64,000 nucleotides of DNA, taken from the NCBI GenBank assembly GCA_029204225.1, contig CM055106.1, positions 39,087,827-39,151,826 on the forward strand, given 5' to 3'. The notes under the pieces are model-generated. The model made no database searches and was not told the DNA's origin. It saw nothing but the letters and a program-made list of their open reading frames with translations. The position numbers and the translations under genes are program-made. The DNA is from Diphasiastrum complanatum. Taxonomy: Eukaryota; Streptophyta; Lycopodiopsida; Lycopodiales; Lycopodiaceae. This document shows, one piece after another, positions 22,230-33,801 of the stretch (the first letter of the stretch is position 1; every line of letters begins with the position of its first letter).

Positions 22230-23900
22230 CTATCCTTGATCCATGGTATCTTGGCTAGATCCTTGGGGTCCAAGCAATGTGCAACACAAGGTGTGAGAAT
22301 GTGGGGGTAGGTCTCATTAACGAACCTACCCATGACAATGCAATTTGTCGCATTGTCTGTGACAACCAGTATAGTGCACAAAATTCAAATGATTGGTCAT
22401 GCAACATTTAAAGAATTAACATTGTCAATTGATTATTTGATTGTGAACAATGAACATTGCACAAAGAAGTGAGCACATCAAAATCTTAGTAGTGAACTGT
22501 GGCAGCTCAGAGCTGGCTCATGAGAGTTTCAACTTTCCAAGTGGAACTTGGAAGTTGAAAGTTATGAATTGGAGCTATAAGGAAACTTAATGTAGGCTTG
22601 AGTGATGCACAATGTGCATTGAGCCTTGTCACTTGAGCACTTAGATCTTAGAAGTTAGCACTAAGTAGTAAGTAGTTAGAACTTATTATTTAGAATTTAC
22701 TACTTACTACTTAGTAGTTACTACTAACTAGCAACTTGAAGCAAGTATTAAGTAGTTACTAGTAAGTAAGTACTACGTAGTAAGTTGTGATTAGTAACTA
22801 CTAACTTCTAAGTAATAAGCTCAAGCCTCATATAAATGTTTATTGCAATCTGGATACTGGATTGATTATACATGTATGATGTGTCGTGGCCCAACTTCCT
22901 CAATGGCAGCTCGAATATGGGTAAACATGTACTCACCAGTCATTGCTACTTTAGAGGTGTTGATCGATTTCAAAAACATCATCCCCACGCCGAAAGACAC
23001 CAAGATATTCAATATGTGGCACCTCCTTGCATTGCTCCAACCATCCGATATGATGGTGCAGCCATACCTAGTTAACAGCAACGAGCATTGCAATTTGTAG
23101 CAATGATCAAGATTTAATTCTGATTCTTGAAAATTGAAAGTTAAATGTTCATACGAGTCATGACATACGTCATATATAATAGCAATTTGCAATTTGGAAA
23201 GTTCAAGGTTCAAACTCTAAATCTAAAATGCAAATTTTAAAGTTTAAAATTAATATTGTTCAGTAACTACTAACTAGTTACTTCTTAAAAGTTAGAACTT
23301 ACTACTTAGAAGCAAACTTGAAAGACAAAATTTAAAAGGGAGCAATGGGTAGAGAGTATCAGAGTGCATACTGGGGCCATGCCCTCTTGAGGGGCTCTAG
23401 CTGCTGGTGGTCGACTGCTCCTCACTCAGCAACAAGTCCTCTTGTATTGAGATACTCACTAGAAGGCCTTGGCCACACATGCCCGATCATGCTCATTGTG
23501 GCCGTCACCTTTCTCCATGTCAGCCTTCAGGGTCTTAGCAAGATGATATCGCAAGTGTAGGAGCATTGTCGGACTGCAGTCTCTGCCTCTTCCATCGCCC
23601 TAGGGGCAAAGCTGGACACATGATAATCCCGACCCCCCAGCTATGTAGTGCGGCCTCCTCGTCTACCTCTCCCACTCGATGGTGGCTGTGGTATGGTGGC
23701 TAAAGGTGGTGCCATGGAGGATTCAATATCGGCACTATGAGTACTAGGCCCCCCCTCATATGGAGCTCTAACCTCTCCATGAGAAGAGGGGTGTATGATG
23801 GGCAACCGGGGGGCATGACGTGGTAGCCTCTGGTTGTCACTATCACATCTCGATCTGCCACTAAAAACAACTTAATTAGGAATTTAAAATGCACATTTTC
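22230..23900 (-). pseudogene. hAT transposase fragment C (DUF659 core)
   Basis: The DUF659 core is visible at 23213-22866: GCTIISDGWSNARRCHILNI, later GEYMFTHIRAAIEEVGPRH, then IIHV. The continuation VVTDNATNCIVMG lies at about 22362-22320, followed by HILTPCVAHCLD and KDLAKIPWIKDSLW. In D, A1 and B2 the residues equivalent to HV and VVTDN are contiguous, so the roughly 500 bp between are an insertion. Upstream, at about 23690-23600, a Gly/Arg-rich stretch (SGRGRRGGRTT) with frame breaks could be the linker before the core. No BED finger or C-terminal half is recognised. This is a third hAT subfamily in the window, inactive. Confidence 0.6.
22366..22863. repeat. AT-rich insertion in hAT C with TACTTAG-type repeats
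   Basis: About 500 bp separates two adjoining parts of the DUF659 core. Its centre (about 22665-22830) is a dense set of degenerate TACTAAGTAGT/ACTACTTAG motifs in both orientations. The same motif (GTTAGAACTTACTACTTAG) recurs at about 23289-23307 and 24915-24933. Terminal repeats are not obvious, so the class is unknown; a MITE is possible. Confidence 0.45.
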
Positions 23901-25276
23901 CTAGTCATTTTTCAAGAATCAAAATTTATATTTGAAGAATCAAAATTAGATGAAATCTTGATTTTGATAGATAGATCAATCATCCATGATCATACTAGTA
24001 AGTTCTATCTACATAGTACATAGATATAACTAATCTAGAGAAGTAATACACAAACACTAACAATCAAACAAAATGATAGAACATAATGAAAGTTCCTAAG
24101 TTGCATCAGAGCGTCGTTTTGGGCGCCTCAACAAAAAAAAAAACCTGGAAATGTTTGGATAAGTGGGCCGTAACCCGAATTTAGGTCACATTTGTATTGG
24201 AGATTGTTGAGGTTGTGGAGAGAACAACAGGAGGCCAAAATGCATGTGTGAGCACTCTATGTGGTGATCTGTAAAAGGTGATTGTAGTATAATGAAGATG
24301 GAAAAGTGAGTGTGAGGAGATTTGCAAGCAAATCACCTTCTTGAAGGTTTTTCTCACCATTCTTTTCTTTGCTTTGTTTGGAGGCTATAAATGTTGCAAT
24401 CTTCTGAGTGGACCCTATTGCTAGGATTGGCTATAGGGTTGCTAGGGAGGGAGTGATTGCATGTTCCCAAGCTTCTTTTGGCATAGGCCATCACCATGAG
24501 CATTAATGTGGTTGATGTGCATGAGGCCCTTTTGCATATTTTTTTTTTTGGCATAGGGTTTAGGGTTTAGTGATTTTAGGGTGCTCCATTGGCATTCAAT
24601 TTAGGGTTTAGGTGGCTTTTGAGATGTGCTAGCTCCCTTTTTTCACTTATCCACTTCGCATTGAGTTTTTGACCTTTTTGGACGAGGCATGTGGGCGGAG
24701 GTGGATCTCTTGGAGGGAGGCAGTACCTTTTGTAGGTTCAAGTGCTCGCAGATGACGTTGTCTACATGGTGGCAGCAAAGTGACGAGGATTAGGTCGCAC
24801 TTGCTTGCTTTGACCAGGCGAGACGGGCAGTCCATCAACATTGCCCCATGTATTAGTGATTTACTTACAAGTTCTTACAACCTAGGTCTTGACTCTTACT
24901 AGTAGATACTAGTCTCTAGTTAGAACTTACTACTTAGAACTGAGATAGACTGAATACATTCAGATTGCTAATTTTTCGATGTCAGAAAGTTGAAACATCG
25001 ATGATAAATACCAAGTTTCAAAAAATGATATGTGCAATGTGCAATGTGATATGTCACATGTGAACATTCAACATTAAAAGTAGAAATCATAGTCCAACAG
25101 TTGAGAGAGGCTAAAGCTGAGAGCTGAGTGTTTACCTGAAGGCCCAGCCTCGTCCGCTGCAATAAGAGTGAATAGCATGTCAGGAGCGTGCATGCAAGCG
25201 ACAATCTTGTGCCCTCTCTCATAGTTTTAACAACGGTAATGTGCTTCCAGAGGGCATCCCTACCCCTTGGTATGGT

Positions 25277-25278
<2 letters not shown>
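23901..25278. other. Unassigned stretch
   Basis: No convincing gene. Two or three tandem telomere-type units (TTTAGGG) occur at about 24555-24575 within T-rich DNA, and the TACTTAG motif recurs near 24915. Confidence 0.4.

Positions 25279-25360
<82 letters not shown>
25279..25360. repeat. (TC)n microsatellite, about 41 units
   Basis: An 82-bp pure run lying about 95 bp before the LINE fragment. Frames on the other strand give an artefactual Arg-Glu repeat. Confidence 0.95.
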
Positions 25361-25362
<2 letters not shown>

Positions 25363-25454
25363 GGTGATTTATCGGGATGGTAAAGCTCGGTACATTGATC
25401 CTCCAAATCCCGATAAATAGGGAGTAAGTCCCCACGGACTAGGTAGCGGTTCGG

Positions 25455-26597
25455 GGGCTCTTTTTAGAGCATTGTGGTTGAGTTTATGGAACTGCAATGG
25501 TATCCACTCTTCAGCTACAGCAGGGGATTTCAGAGATTTTTGTGCGGATGGTGATATCTTACTACTCACAGAGAAACATGAGAGTCCAAAGAGGGGACTA
25601 CTGGCTGTTGAGGGCTTTTGTTGGTTCTTTGCACATCGGAGGGCGACAGAGCATTGATAGATCGAGGTTCAGGTGGGGTGGCCTGCCTAGTTCGAGACTT
25701 TATTCAGCCTTGGGTCGAGTTGGTACATACTGATGAGCGAGCTCGATATATTTGGAATCGGGTGGACCGGACTTTGATGAGCCTAGACCGAGACCTCTTT
25801 ATGGCCATTTGTTATTTCCACCGGATACATCAGTTTTCACATCAGATGAGGAGTCACCTTACATGGATATCTCCTCAAGACATTATTAGATACGAGGAGC
25901 GGGGCTATATTCTTTTAGCTGACGACTTCAATGCCCGGACTGGGTCTAGGCAGACGGAGTTCCATAGAGCAGAGGACGATCCGCAGCGGATACATGCTTT
26001 AGACTGGGATGATCTTGGCCTCCGATGACGGTCAGCAGATGCAGAGGGTCCAGTTACTGCATGTGGAGAGTAGATGCTTCAGTTGGGCGAGGCTCATGGA
26101 TTGGCCATTTTCAATGGCCTACTGCAGTGGCCTTATTCAGGTGACTATACTTGTTTTCCACACAGCGGAGGACATAGTGTTGACTATTTCATGGGATCGC
26201 CGTCTCTCCTTCCCTCCATTTCATCCTTCATCTGACCACTCATACATCTCTCTCTCTCTCTCTATTGGCCTTCTTCGCACTCCATACACTCGCATGTTAA
26301 TCCCTAACGGGAAGACCATATATCGCTATAACCCTCAAAACACTCCTTTGTATAGGGAAGCCTTATCCGAACTTCTGAACCACTTCCCCTACGAGCATAC
26401 TGTAGGGGACCTGTCTCTTTTTCTTGTTCGGACTATGCATACCGCTGCATCCCTTGCAATCCCGTCCCCAAGGCCCAAGCACCTATGACATTGTCAGTCA
26501 CATAACCCATGGTATGAACAAGAATGTAACCATCTTCACCTGAATTTGATTTATGCACGCCGCCACCTTCTCCACCTGGTAAAAGGCTTTTCTCGTG
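25455..26597 (+). mobile_element. Non-LTR retrotransposon (LINE) fragment: endonuclease domain
   Basis: Apurinic-type endonuclease motifs occur in order on the plus strand. LWNCNGI (about 25485-25505) holds the first Asn. DILLLTEKHES (25552-25585) holds the catalytic Glu. RGSGGVACLVRDFI (25660-25705), RDLFMAICYF (25790-25820) and GYILLADDFNARTG (25903-25946) follow, the last with the Asp/Asn pair. DHSYISLSL (26236-26265) is the terminal SDH-type motif. NPWYEQECN (about 26505-26530) resembles the linker after the endonuclease. In LINEs this domain nicks the target for primed reverse transcription. The frame shifts several times and no RT follows, because the sequence meets hAT B2 at about 26598. 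An inactive fragment; its clade is not settled. Confidence 0.7.
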
Positions 26598-28521
26598 TAT
26601 CAGAGGTCGTGCATGAGGATATCAATGCAATGTGCAGCACATGGCGTCCACACAATGCTAGTGCAGTCCCTCATGAAAAGCACTCCCATATGCCTGCAGT
26701 TCGTGGTGTTGTCTGTGACAACTAGAACCATGTACTCGGCCCCAATATCAACAACTACAACGTTGACTGCCTCGTAGATGAAGTTGCCTGTGATGGCTGC
26801 ACCACCTCGAGTGGCGTCCATGCCATGCATGAAGGCTGTGCTAAGCGGGCAAGAGACCAAGATATTGACGATGGAATGCCGACGAGTGTTGGTCCATCCA
26901 TTAGACATATGCAAAGGCTACGTTTTTTTAAAATGAAACACATGCAAAAAGTACAAGGACAAGATCCTTACATCTGCCACATGCGAATGGAACTCAACTC
27001 TTGCGTGATGGTCTCCTCCTCTCTCTGACAAGACGACAAAGCTCCATGAATGCCCATGTGTCAGCAACTGCAAAAGGAATGCGGCACTCGTAAAAAAATC
27101 AGCCAACCTGTCTAGTACACCGGGCATGCAACTCTCTTTGCCACCCAAAACACTCCAGGGTGTGATGTGGCCTAGGCCTAACCCCTCTCTGCTGTACATA
27201 GGGTGTCGTGGTCTAGCACGCCCTGTGGGTGCACTGGATGGACCAACTGAAGGGGTGTCTGATGGTGGAGCATCAGATGCTGGATCTCTCTACCTCTCTC
27301 TAGTAGGATCATCCTCGTGAAAAGGTGCATTTGCTGCCAATGATGATGTGGGATGGGAAGGGCCTACCTCTAATCCTGAAGGCTAACGAAATACATGTGG
27401 ACCTGGTTCACTGGGCCATGATGGCAAATGATGCGGCTGGAACGAGAGGAGCAGCTCCTGGACCATGTATAGCACCTAGACCATGCCCTGCTCCTGCCCT
27501 CGGAATAGAACTCTCTATCATTTTCGTTGTCACAATGGATGAACCATCTGGCCCATACATGTCCATCAATATCTGGGCATCCTCATTAGATATCCTAGAG
27601 CAAGGACCTATGCCCAAATCCCGCCCATCTGGCCCTCTGAGCCGCAATAGATGAGCCCTAACCCTATGAGAGATCCAGTGAAGATCCCACCATAGTGCAA
27701 GCATCTCCATCTACGGGTACCTGAATGATGGTGAGTACCCATGTCGCCTTCTGTGAGCTCAACCTCTGCCCAAATGCCCCTACCAACAATTGGCATCCTA
27801 TTAGTATGAAATCAATCTTGCAAAAAAGAAGAACCAAACAAGCAACGCATAGTACATTTCCCAAACCCTAAACATCTGCATGCATAATTCCACATTGAAC
27901 CATTTGTACAACAACTCTTAGAACTTGTGGCAACACGACATCCAAGAAAAGCCCTAAATTTGCTTTTTAACAATGCATTCAAGTTGGAAACATTGCATAG
28001 CTCCTTACTCATCAGAGCAAAAATTTCAAGCATTCTTGTAAGTATGAAAAAACATAATGTAGCATCAGCACCTCATTTGAATGCCTCGAAAGCAGTCCAC
28101 AACAAGGGCCCAAAAACACATGGGATTAGGGCATGGCATTGGCAACTTTCATTGCGGGTAATAACGGACAAAACTAATAGCGTAAGAGTCTTTACAGGCA
28201 CGAAGAAACACGGTGTAGCACCCCGGTCGCCTACAAGTAAGTTCACAAAGGGGGCCAAAGAACACATTGATTTGGATAATACATTCACATCCTTCATTAT
28301 GAGTGGTAACGACTAAAAATAACGTTGTATGAATGTTTGCGGGCCCAAAGAAAGGTGGTTTAGAAGAAACACCCACCCAAATCCATTGTCTATAGCTCAA
28401 TCTATTCATTTGCAAAAAGAGAAGCCTAAACTCACCAAAAAGCTTCTTTTGCCAATTTCTCGTCCCGTGCAACTCAAACTCCATTGCCATTGTGCACAGT
28501 GCCTCCGAATCGCTGAGTAGA
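26598..28521 (-). mobile_element. hAT transposon fragment B2
   Basis: This is a second copy of family B on the minus strand. The upstream region (27800-28521) is alignable with B1. The transposase start MPIVGRGIWAEVELTEGDMG at 27796 is nearly identical to that of B1. A Gly/Pro-rich linker follows. The DUF659 core lies at 26914-26600 (SNGWTNTRRHSIVNILVSC, then ITGNFIYEAVNVVVVDIGAE, TDNTTNC, WTPCAAHCIDILMHDL). It stops at the LINE junction, so the C-terminal half is absent. Frames break in the linker. Unlike B1 it keeps the SNGW segment. Copia F is inserted at its upstream end (28522). Confidence 0.7.
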
Positions 28522-29135
28522 TGTTCGTTAGATGTTCAAGCACTGAACTCATAGCTAATCTAGATCCGTTCATTTGCTATATGTAAATATATGTATAGTC
28601 GCATACTCTGCAGAAATACACTTGTTTTCTAACAGTCTACAGAAATACAAAGGATTCAATGACATTGTTCTGTTGACACAACTGAACTATCGAATTACAA
28701 TTAATCCGAGTACCATCATCAAATCATTGATTCGAATATTCAACTTCATCAGCTTTTCACATGTCACTATTAACTCAAATAGTTGACTCGGACATTCGGC
28801 GGCTCATTAGTACCATCATCACGTCCGGACAAAATCTCTAACGGAATTAGATCTTGTCCGACGGCGACTGCTAACAGCACGTAGTGCCTTAATCCTATTT
28901 GTAAAATACAGACTAAGAATTCTTTTAATTAGTTAGCCATGTCTAAATATTTGATAACAATTGAAGATACTAAGTTCCAGTTCCAATAGTTTCAATCGAT
29001 CACTTAATCAATCGAATTATTCAGAGTGCAACTATTCGATCTTTCTCTCTGTTATTAGAGTATTGTTTCAGAAAGATCGCGACTTTGTATGCATTCGGAC
29101 TTGTACACTTTACGACTAAACATACTCATTCCAGG
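28522..29135 (+). repeat. 5' LTR sequence of copia F
   Basis: It matches 61662-62255 along most of its length, for example GCTAATCTAGATC..TTCATT, ACGTCCGGACAAAATCTC and GTAGTGCCTTAATCC. The outer end is set at a TG preceded by GTAGA. Confidence 0.7.
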
Positions 29136-29379
29136 CTCACTCATTGTTACTCTGCAACTGATCGTGCTTTAAGCAGTTCAGTATCTGTGAATAAAGAATT
29201 GATTTGGCATTATAGACTTGGCCACCTTAATCATATGTCGATTGCTAACATGTCTAAGCGTTCTTTAGTTCTTGATTTTGACTATCAAACTATCGACCCT
29301 CCCGTCTGCCAGAGTTGTATCTTAGGAAAGCAGACAAGAAGGCCATTTAAGTCGAATCAAGAACATATATATAAAGATT
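29136..29379 (+). mobile_element. copia F: GAG-pre-integrase segment
   Basis: IWHYRLGHLNHMSIANMSKR, then VCQSCILGKQTRRPFKSNQ, is the conserved HHCC-type zinc-binding segment ahead of copia integrase. Element A follows directly. Confidence 0.8.
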
Positions 29380-30125
29380 TGTAGTGGGTTTCTTTCCTTG
29401 CCTAACCCGAATCCAAGATCTAGTCAATCTAGCATCAAAAAGACGGAGTTAGTTGTCACGCGGAGGTTCGTTAGTATAGTTCATATTTCAACATAAATGG
29501 AGGATCTAACACTAACATCCATTAACACTAAGCATTAACACTACATCCATTAACCCTACTTCCATTAAACCTAAATCCACAACAATGATAGAAACTTACT
29601 CTTCTCTCTCTCCTTTTCTCTCTCACAAAAAGCATAAGAAATAGCAATCCCAATAATGATCAAATCCAACAATTAGCAAATACAAAGGAAACATGAGAAA
29701 TGGAGGAAAAGAGAGGAAGAGCAAGGACATTCATCAATCCATTTCTAAAGAGAACCAATCTGCTTTTATTGAAATGAGGAAATGAACATCAGGAGCAACT
29801 CGAGTTGGTCCCTTTTTATAGTAGAGAGGAGGACCCTGGCCTCTGAATCCTATTGGTCCAGTCTTGCTTCTCTTTTTATTCAAATTTAAAAAAGTGTGGG
29901 AACCATCAAAATTGGAGGGAAACTCAACTTTATTCACTAACTTGACATTTAGGCCCTGCGACATTAAAAGTCCCGCAGAAAGGCCTAAAATCCTTTATTA
30001 ACTTTTAACTAATCAATCAAATAACTATGTGATCATCGGGTTGAACTTACACACGCATGGTGCCAAATCCCTCTCACTTATTAACTAGGGTTAGGATTGC
30101 CTTGGGATCCGCAAACCCTCCAACA
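29380..30125 (-). repeat. 3' LTR of gypsy A
   Basis: 746 bp. It is paired with 47347-48104 by near-continuous identity. A polypurine tract (minus strand GGTGGGGGA, about 30130-30139) lies just inside. A TATA-like CTATAAAAAGGG (minus strand) sits at 29810-29821. Confidence 0.9.
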
Positions 30126-30175
30126 GTATCCCCCACCAAAATTGGTGGCGGTCCCACGACACCTGCAATATGCAG

Positions 30176-30508
30176 TTATTGGGGACTTTTATTGGCTTCG
30201 CACCGAATCTTAATTAAATGATATTGCACCTTCTCCATAAAGTCGAGGCGTGCAGTATTGAAATCCAAATTGTGTGGCAGGAAACAACAGTGGGCTCCGA
30301 CAATCCATTTGGAAGTTGTCCATGAGGTGAAGCGGGATTCCCAAGAGCCTCCCATCATAGCCGCACGAAAATAAAGACGAGAAATCGGCAACTGATCTTT
30401 GATTTGCTCTGAGGCCATCGGCTTATTTGGATCAAATGCCAGGGGAGGAAGGCAATCGTCCCATTTGGTTGCCACTGACGCCAACAAAGTTAGATCTTTA
30501 GCAAACAT
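30176..30508 (-). CDS. Extra 3' ORF of gypsy A (second)
   Basis: A 110-codon frame in the sense strand of A, between integrase and the 3' LTR. It includes WDDCLPPLAFDPNKP, FRAAMMGGSWESRF and WIVGAHCCFLPHNLDF. No protease, RT or envelope-type signal peptide or membrane anchor is seen. Tat-lineage elements are known to carry additional ORFs of unclear function here. It is probably the continuation of the same extra coding region as 30686-31180, but I do not join them. Part of a fossil element. Confidence 0.4.
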   Translation of the reverse strand: MFAKDLTLLASVATKWDDCLPPLAFDPNKPMASEQIKDQLPISRLYFRAAMMGGSWESRFTSWTTSKWIVGAHCCFLPHNLDFNTARLDFMEKVQYHLIKIRCEANKSPQ

Positions 30509-30685
30509 TGCTGATTGTCACACCGTTAGATCTGGAGAGCGGACATACTCTCTCTGATATGCTTGTAAAGCACGGTGGAAGTCCACTGAAATGGTCCAGC
30601 TGTAAGGCTGATGGATGATTGGCCAATTGGGCGTATGGATGGTGATTTTGTCCATAGCCAACCCCAAATTTTTCCATTTATTTCT

Positions 30686-31180
30686 TCACGGCATTGACAC
30701 GTAATAGGGATCTACTGGCAACTGGCGAGGGCTGGCGACGTAACCCCTAATTGATTTCGGAGTTTTCTTAAAAACCGTGATTCTCCATGCCGGATGCTCT
30801 CCCAGTGCAGGTATTTTGTCCAACTCTTTGTCGGCCTCGATCTCGGAGGTCTTAAATTTCAGAACCCATCCACCGTGCGAGGACTCATGCGGATGTTGCT
30901 TTAAGAAGGTCTGGATCTGGTCCTGGACGCTGATGGGCCTTCTGAATAGAGGTCTTGTCCTTGATGAGGATGGACCCGCTTGTACTGTGGGTATGGTTGG
31001 CGGTTGATCTGCTATATCTGGAACTCCCCCCTGGTCCGTTTCAAATGGGACATCACGATGGATAGTATAGCGCGGAGACTGGGAAGTATCGGTAGAAGAC
31101 ATGATGATCATAAAGGAATTATAAACGCATGAAAGTGTATCAGAAGGCAATGCAGGAAATTTGGAAGGCTTTGGTCGCAA
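30686..31180 (-). CDS. Extra 3' ORF of gypsy A (first)
   Basis: A 164-codon frame on the sense strand of A, downstream of integrase. The N-terminal part is Ser/Thr/Pro-rich (TIPTVQAGPSSSRTRPLFR). The C-terminal half looks globular: IQTFLKQHPHESSHGGWVLK, then ALGEHPAWRITVFKKTPKSI. An internal Met lies at residue 24. No family is recognised. Position fits the extra ORFs reported for Tat-lineage Ty3/gypsy elements. Part of a fossil element. Confidence 0.45.
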   Translation of the reverse strand: MRPKPSKFPALPSDTLSCVYNSFMIIMSSTDTSQSPRYTIHRDVPFETDQGGVPDIADQPPTIPTVQAGPSSSRTRPLFRRPISVQDQIQTFLKQHPHESSHGGWVLKFKTSEIEADKELDKIPALGEHPAWRITVFKKTPKSIRGYVASPRQLPVDPYYVSMP

Positions 31181-31339
31181 GAAAAATTCGCAAGAGCTTT
31201 GCTAGCACAAGTGAGGAATGAATCGAATTCAGCCAACTTATAGGTGAATTTGGTGGGTCCCTTACACTGAACAGTAGTTTGGCTGATCAGTTCTGAACAA
31301 AAATTTGCAGGCATGTGCAGTACTGTAAAAATAGGCTAT

Positions 31340-31700
31340 AAAAATCTCGGCGAAGGTTTCTAGGGATCTGAACCTATCAGGCGAACGTTTTCCAGGGCTG
31401 GCGAAGGATGAACCTTCGCCCAGGAGGGTCCTTCGCCTAGGTACTGTCATAAATGCATTTTTTCACAATCTGAACCTATGGACAACCTAATTTTGACATT
31501 TTGAAATCATCTAGCAGGTCGGCGAAGGTTCATAATGAGGTTATGATGCTCGGCGAAGGTTCCCAAAATGGCATATCACTGAACATTCGCTTGTCTCAAA
31601 AATTGGATTCTCTCTTGTCAGGAACCTTCGCCACCTCAATTTAGATAAATCAAGGGTGGATGTACAATCTGAGAGCTCAGCGAAGGTTTCTGATACTGTA
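31340..31700. repeat. Dispersed GGCGAAGG motif cluster, 3' side of gypsy A
   Basis: At least eight copies of GGCGAAGG(T/A) or its complement CCTTCGCC occur in about 360 bp between the extra ORFs and integrase, in both orientations. The same motif fills the 5' leader (46368-47010). Confidence 0.8.
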
Positions 31701-31923
31701 TTGGCCAAATCTGCCCAAATCAGTGATTTTCTAAGTCATTGTCCATCAAAAATACTGTGCTTCCTTTTCCTTATGTTGATGACTTCTTGACTTTTGCTCA
31801 TCAGTCTTTCCTTATTTTTTTGCTTTTCTTTTTGTTTGTTTTTTTTTTTTAACTGTCTTTTTCCAAAAAAAACTCACCAAATTAAAAATTGAAAAACAAA
31901 TAAAATTAAAAAATATATTGAGA

Positions 31924-32715
31924 TCAGGCCTGCTGAACTGGCGGAGCAGGCTGCCAAAACTTGCGTAATCGGCTGCCATTTACCGGAGTATCAAATCGTT
32001 TTCCATCCAAGTGCTCAAGAATTATTGCGCCATAGTTCAGGATTTCCTTCACTTTATACGGGCCTTCCCCGGTAAACTTCAACTTACCCTTGATCAGCTT
32101 GGTTTTGTACATCAATGCAAGATCTCCTGCTTTCAGATCTTTCTTGTGCAAACGACGATCGTGCCATGCCTTGAGGCGGGCTTTCTCTGCTGCTAAGGCA
32201 TGAACTGCCATCAATCGAGTTTCACATAATTTGTGCAACGCTTCATGACGGAGTTGTAAGGACATATCATCATTTAATCGTTCTGTTGCTGCTATGAGTA
32301 AAGATGGAATTAAAAATTCAATTGGCATAACAGCATCTTGACCATAAACCAGTTGAAAAGGTGTTTGATTTGTACTATTTTTGTAAGCGGTTCTGAATGC
32401 CCATAATGCTGCATACAGTTTATGTTCCCAATCGGACCGACTTGCTTCAACTGTCTTTGTCATAATGGTGCAGAGAATCTTATTGGAAGATTCAGCTTGG
32501 CCATTCCCTCTGGGATAATAGGGAGTACTAAATCTGTGTATAACAAAAAAATCTTCCAGTAAACACTTTACTGTTTGATTAACAAAGTGTGTACCCCGGT
32601 CACTGACACTTTCGATCGGACATCCAAATCTGATTATAATATTTTCATATAGAAACTTGGCCGTAGATTTTGCATCAGCCACTTTGACAGCTTTGGCTTC
32701 AACCCACTTGGTCAT
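31924..32715 (-). CDS. gypsy A integrase (core and C-terminal domain)
   Basis: A 263-codon frame. The core reads TKWVEAKAVKVADAKSTAKF, then FGCPIESVSDRGTHFVNQTV with the second Asp of the DDE triad, then YYPRGNGQAESSNKIL with the catalytic Glu. The usual WxxxLxxALWAFRTAYKxSTxxTPFxLVYG block follows. The C-terminal domain ends with GEGPYKVKEILNYGAIILEH and VNGSRLRKFW, the same module seen in the relic at 4750. There is no chromodomain. This is a Tat/Athila-type integrase, which inserts element DNA into chromosomes. Part of a broken element. Confidence 0.85.
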   Translation of the reverse strand: MTKWVEAKAVKVADAKSTAKFLYENIIIRFGCPIESVSDRGTHFVNQTVKCLLEDFFVIHRFSTPYYPRGNGQAESSNKILCTIMTKTVEASRSDWEHKLYAALWAFRTAYKNSTNQTPFQLVYGQDAVMPIEFLIPSLLIAATERLNDDMSLQLRHEALHKLCETRLMAVHALAAEKARLKAWHDRRLHKKDLKAGDLALMYKTKLIKGKLKFTGEGPYKVKEILNYGAIILEHLDGKRFDTPVNGSRLRKFWQPAPPVQQA

Positions 32716-33790
32716 ATAATCAGTTGTGACGATAATGTATCGGGCCTGAGATCCTTGCGCGGCAGGATGAATAGGACCAACATAATCCAGTCCCCATTTT
32801 TCAAACGGTGCTTGCGATAAAACCGCATGTAAGGGTTCATAATTCTGTCAAGTAGGCCGTCGTGCTTGCTGGCAAACATCACATGCCTGAATAAAATTTT
32901 CTGTGTCCTTATGAAGCGTAGGCCAAAAACAACCAGATTACAAAAGTTTGCGAACAGTAATATCTGTAGAGAAGTGTCCTCCACCCATGCCATCATGTGA
33001 AAACATGATTAAATCTGGTACTTCATGCGGTAAAACACATCTTCGTAAAATATTATCTGATCCACGACGGTACAATTGTCCTACAATTAATTGATAAGGT
33101 TGAGCCTTATGAATCGATTGTCTCTTCTGTACTTTTGTCAAAGAGTCATTCGGTTGTCCTAGCATCAGGTACTCAACAATATCTGCCGCCCACTCAGGTA
33201 CTGCTTCAACATAGAACAACGCAGTTCATCATCCACTTCAGTATTAACTGGTGCGGATTCAATTCGTGAAACGTGATCGGCTAGATAATGTTGCTTTCCC
33301 TTTCTAACCACAATTCAAAAGTCAAATTCAGTCAATTATAATAACGATCTTGCAATACGCCCAGTATTACACGTCTTGTTTACCAAGTAAAGTAACGGTT
33401 GATGATCCGTATAAAATGCAAAGTGCGTTTCCATGAGGTAGTGACGAAATTTCCGAACAGAAAAAATCACGGCTAGCGCTTCACGTTCTGTTGTTGAATA
33501 ATTTTTCTTTGGATCTGTAAGCTGTCTGCTTGCAAATCATATGGGATAATCCTTCTTATAGTCACCTAGCTGCGTCAAAACTGATCCAATGGCGTATTTT
33601 GAGGCATCCGTATGAACATGAAACTCTAATGTCCAATCTGGAGAACGCAGTATTGGTGCTGAAGATAATGCTTTTTTTAACTTTTCAAAGGCTTCTAAAG
33701 CCTCTATTGTCCAAATAGGAACAATAGTTAGTTTGTATATAGGTCATGCTAAATCCGCAAAGAAGATAATAAAAATTCGATAGTAGTTCG
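32716..33790 (-). mobile_element. gypsy A: RNase H end and integrase zinc-binding region
   Basis: On the minus strand, FYTDHQPLLYL (near 33410) and ADHVSRIESAPVNTEVDDE (near 33290-33230) mark the end of RNase H. LYRRGSDNILRRCVLPHEVP, then SHDGMGGGHFS (about 33085-32970), marks the H2C2 zinc-binding part of integrase. Copia B interrupts A at 33797-33801 (CCATA). Confidence 0.75.
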
Positions 33791-33801
33791 CATGACCCAT
33801 A

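Noticed and set aside
24551-24575. TTTAGGG units as a telomere or telomere scar
   Set aside because: Only two or three units inside T-rich DNA, and similar short matches elsewhere; too few for more than chance or a telo-box.
30176-31180. Envelope gene in gypsy A
   Set aside because: The frames lack a signal peptide, fusion peptide or membrane anchor; an extra ORF of Tat type is the better description.
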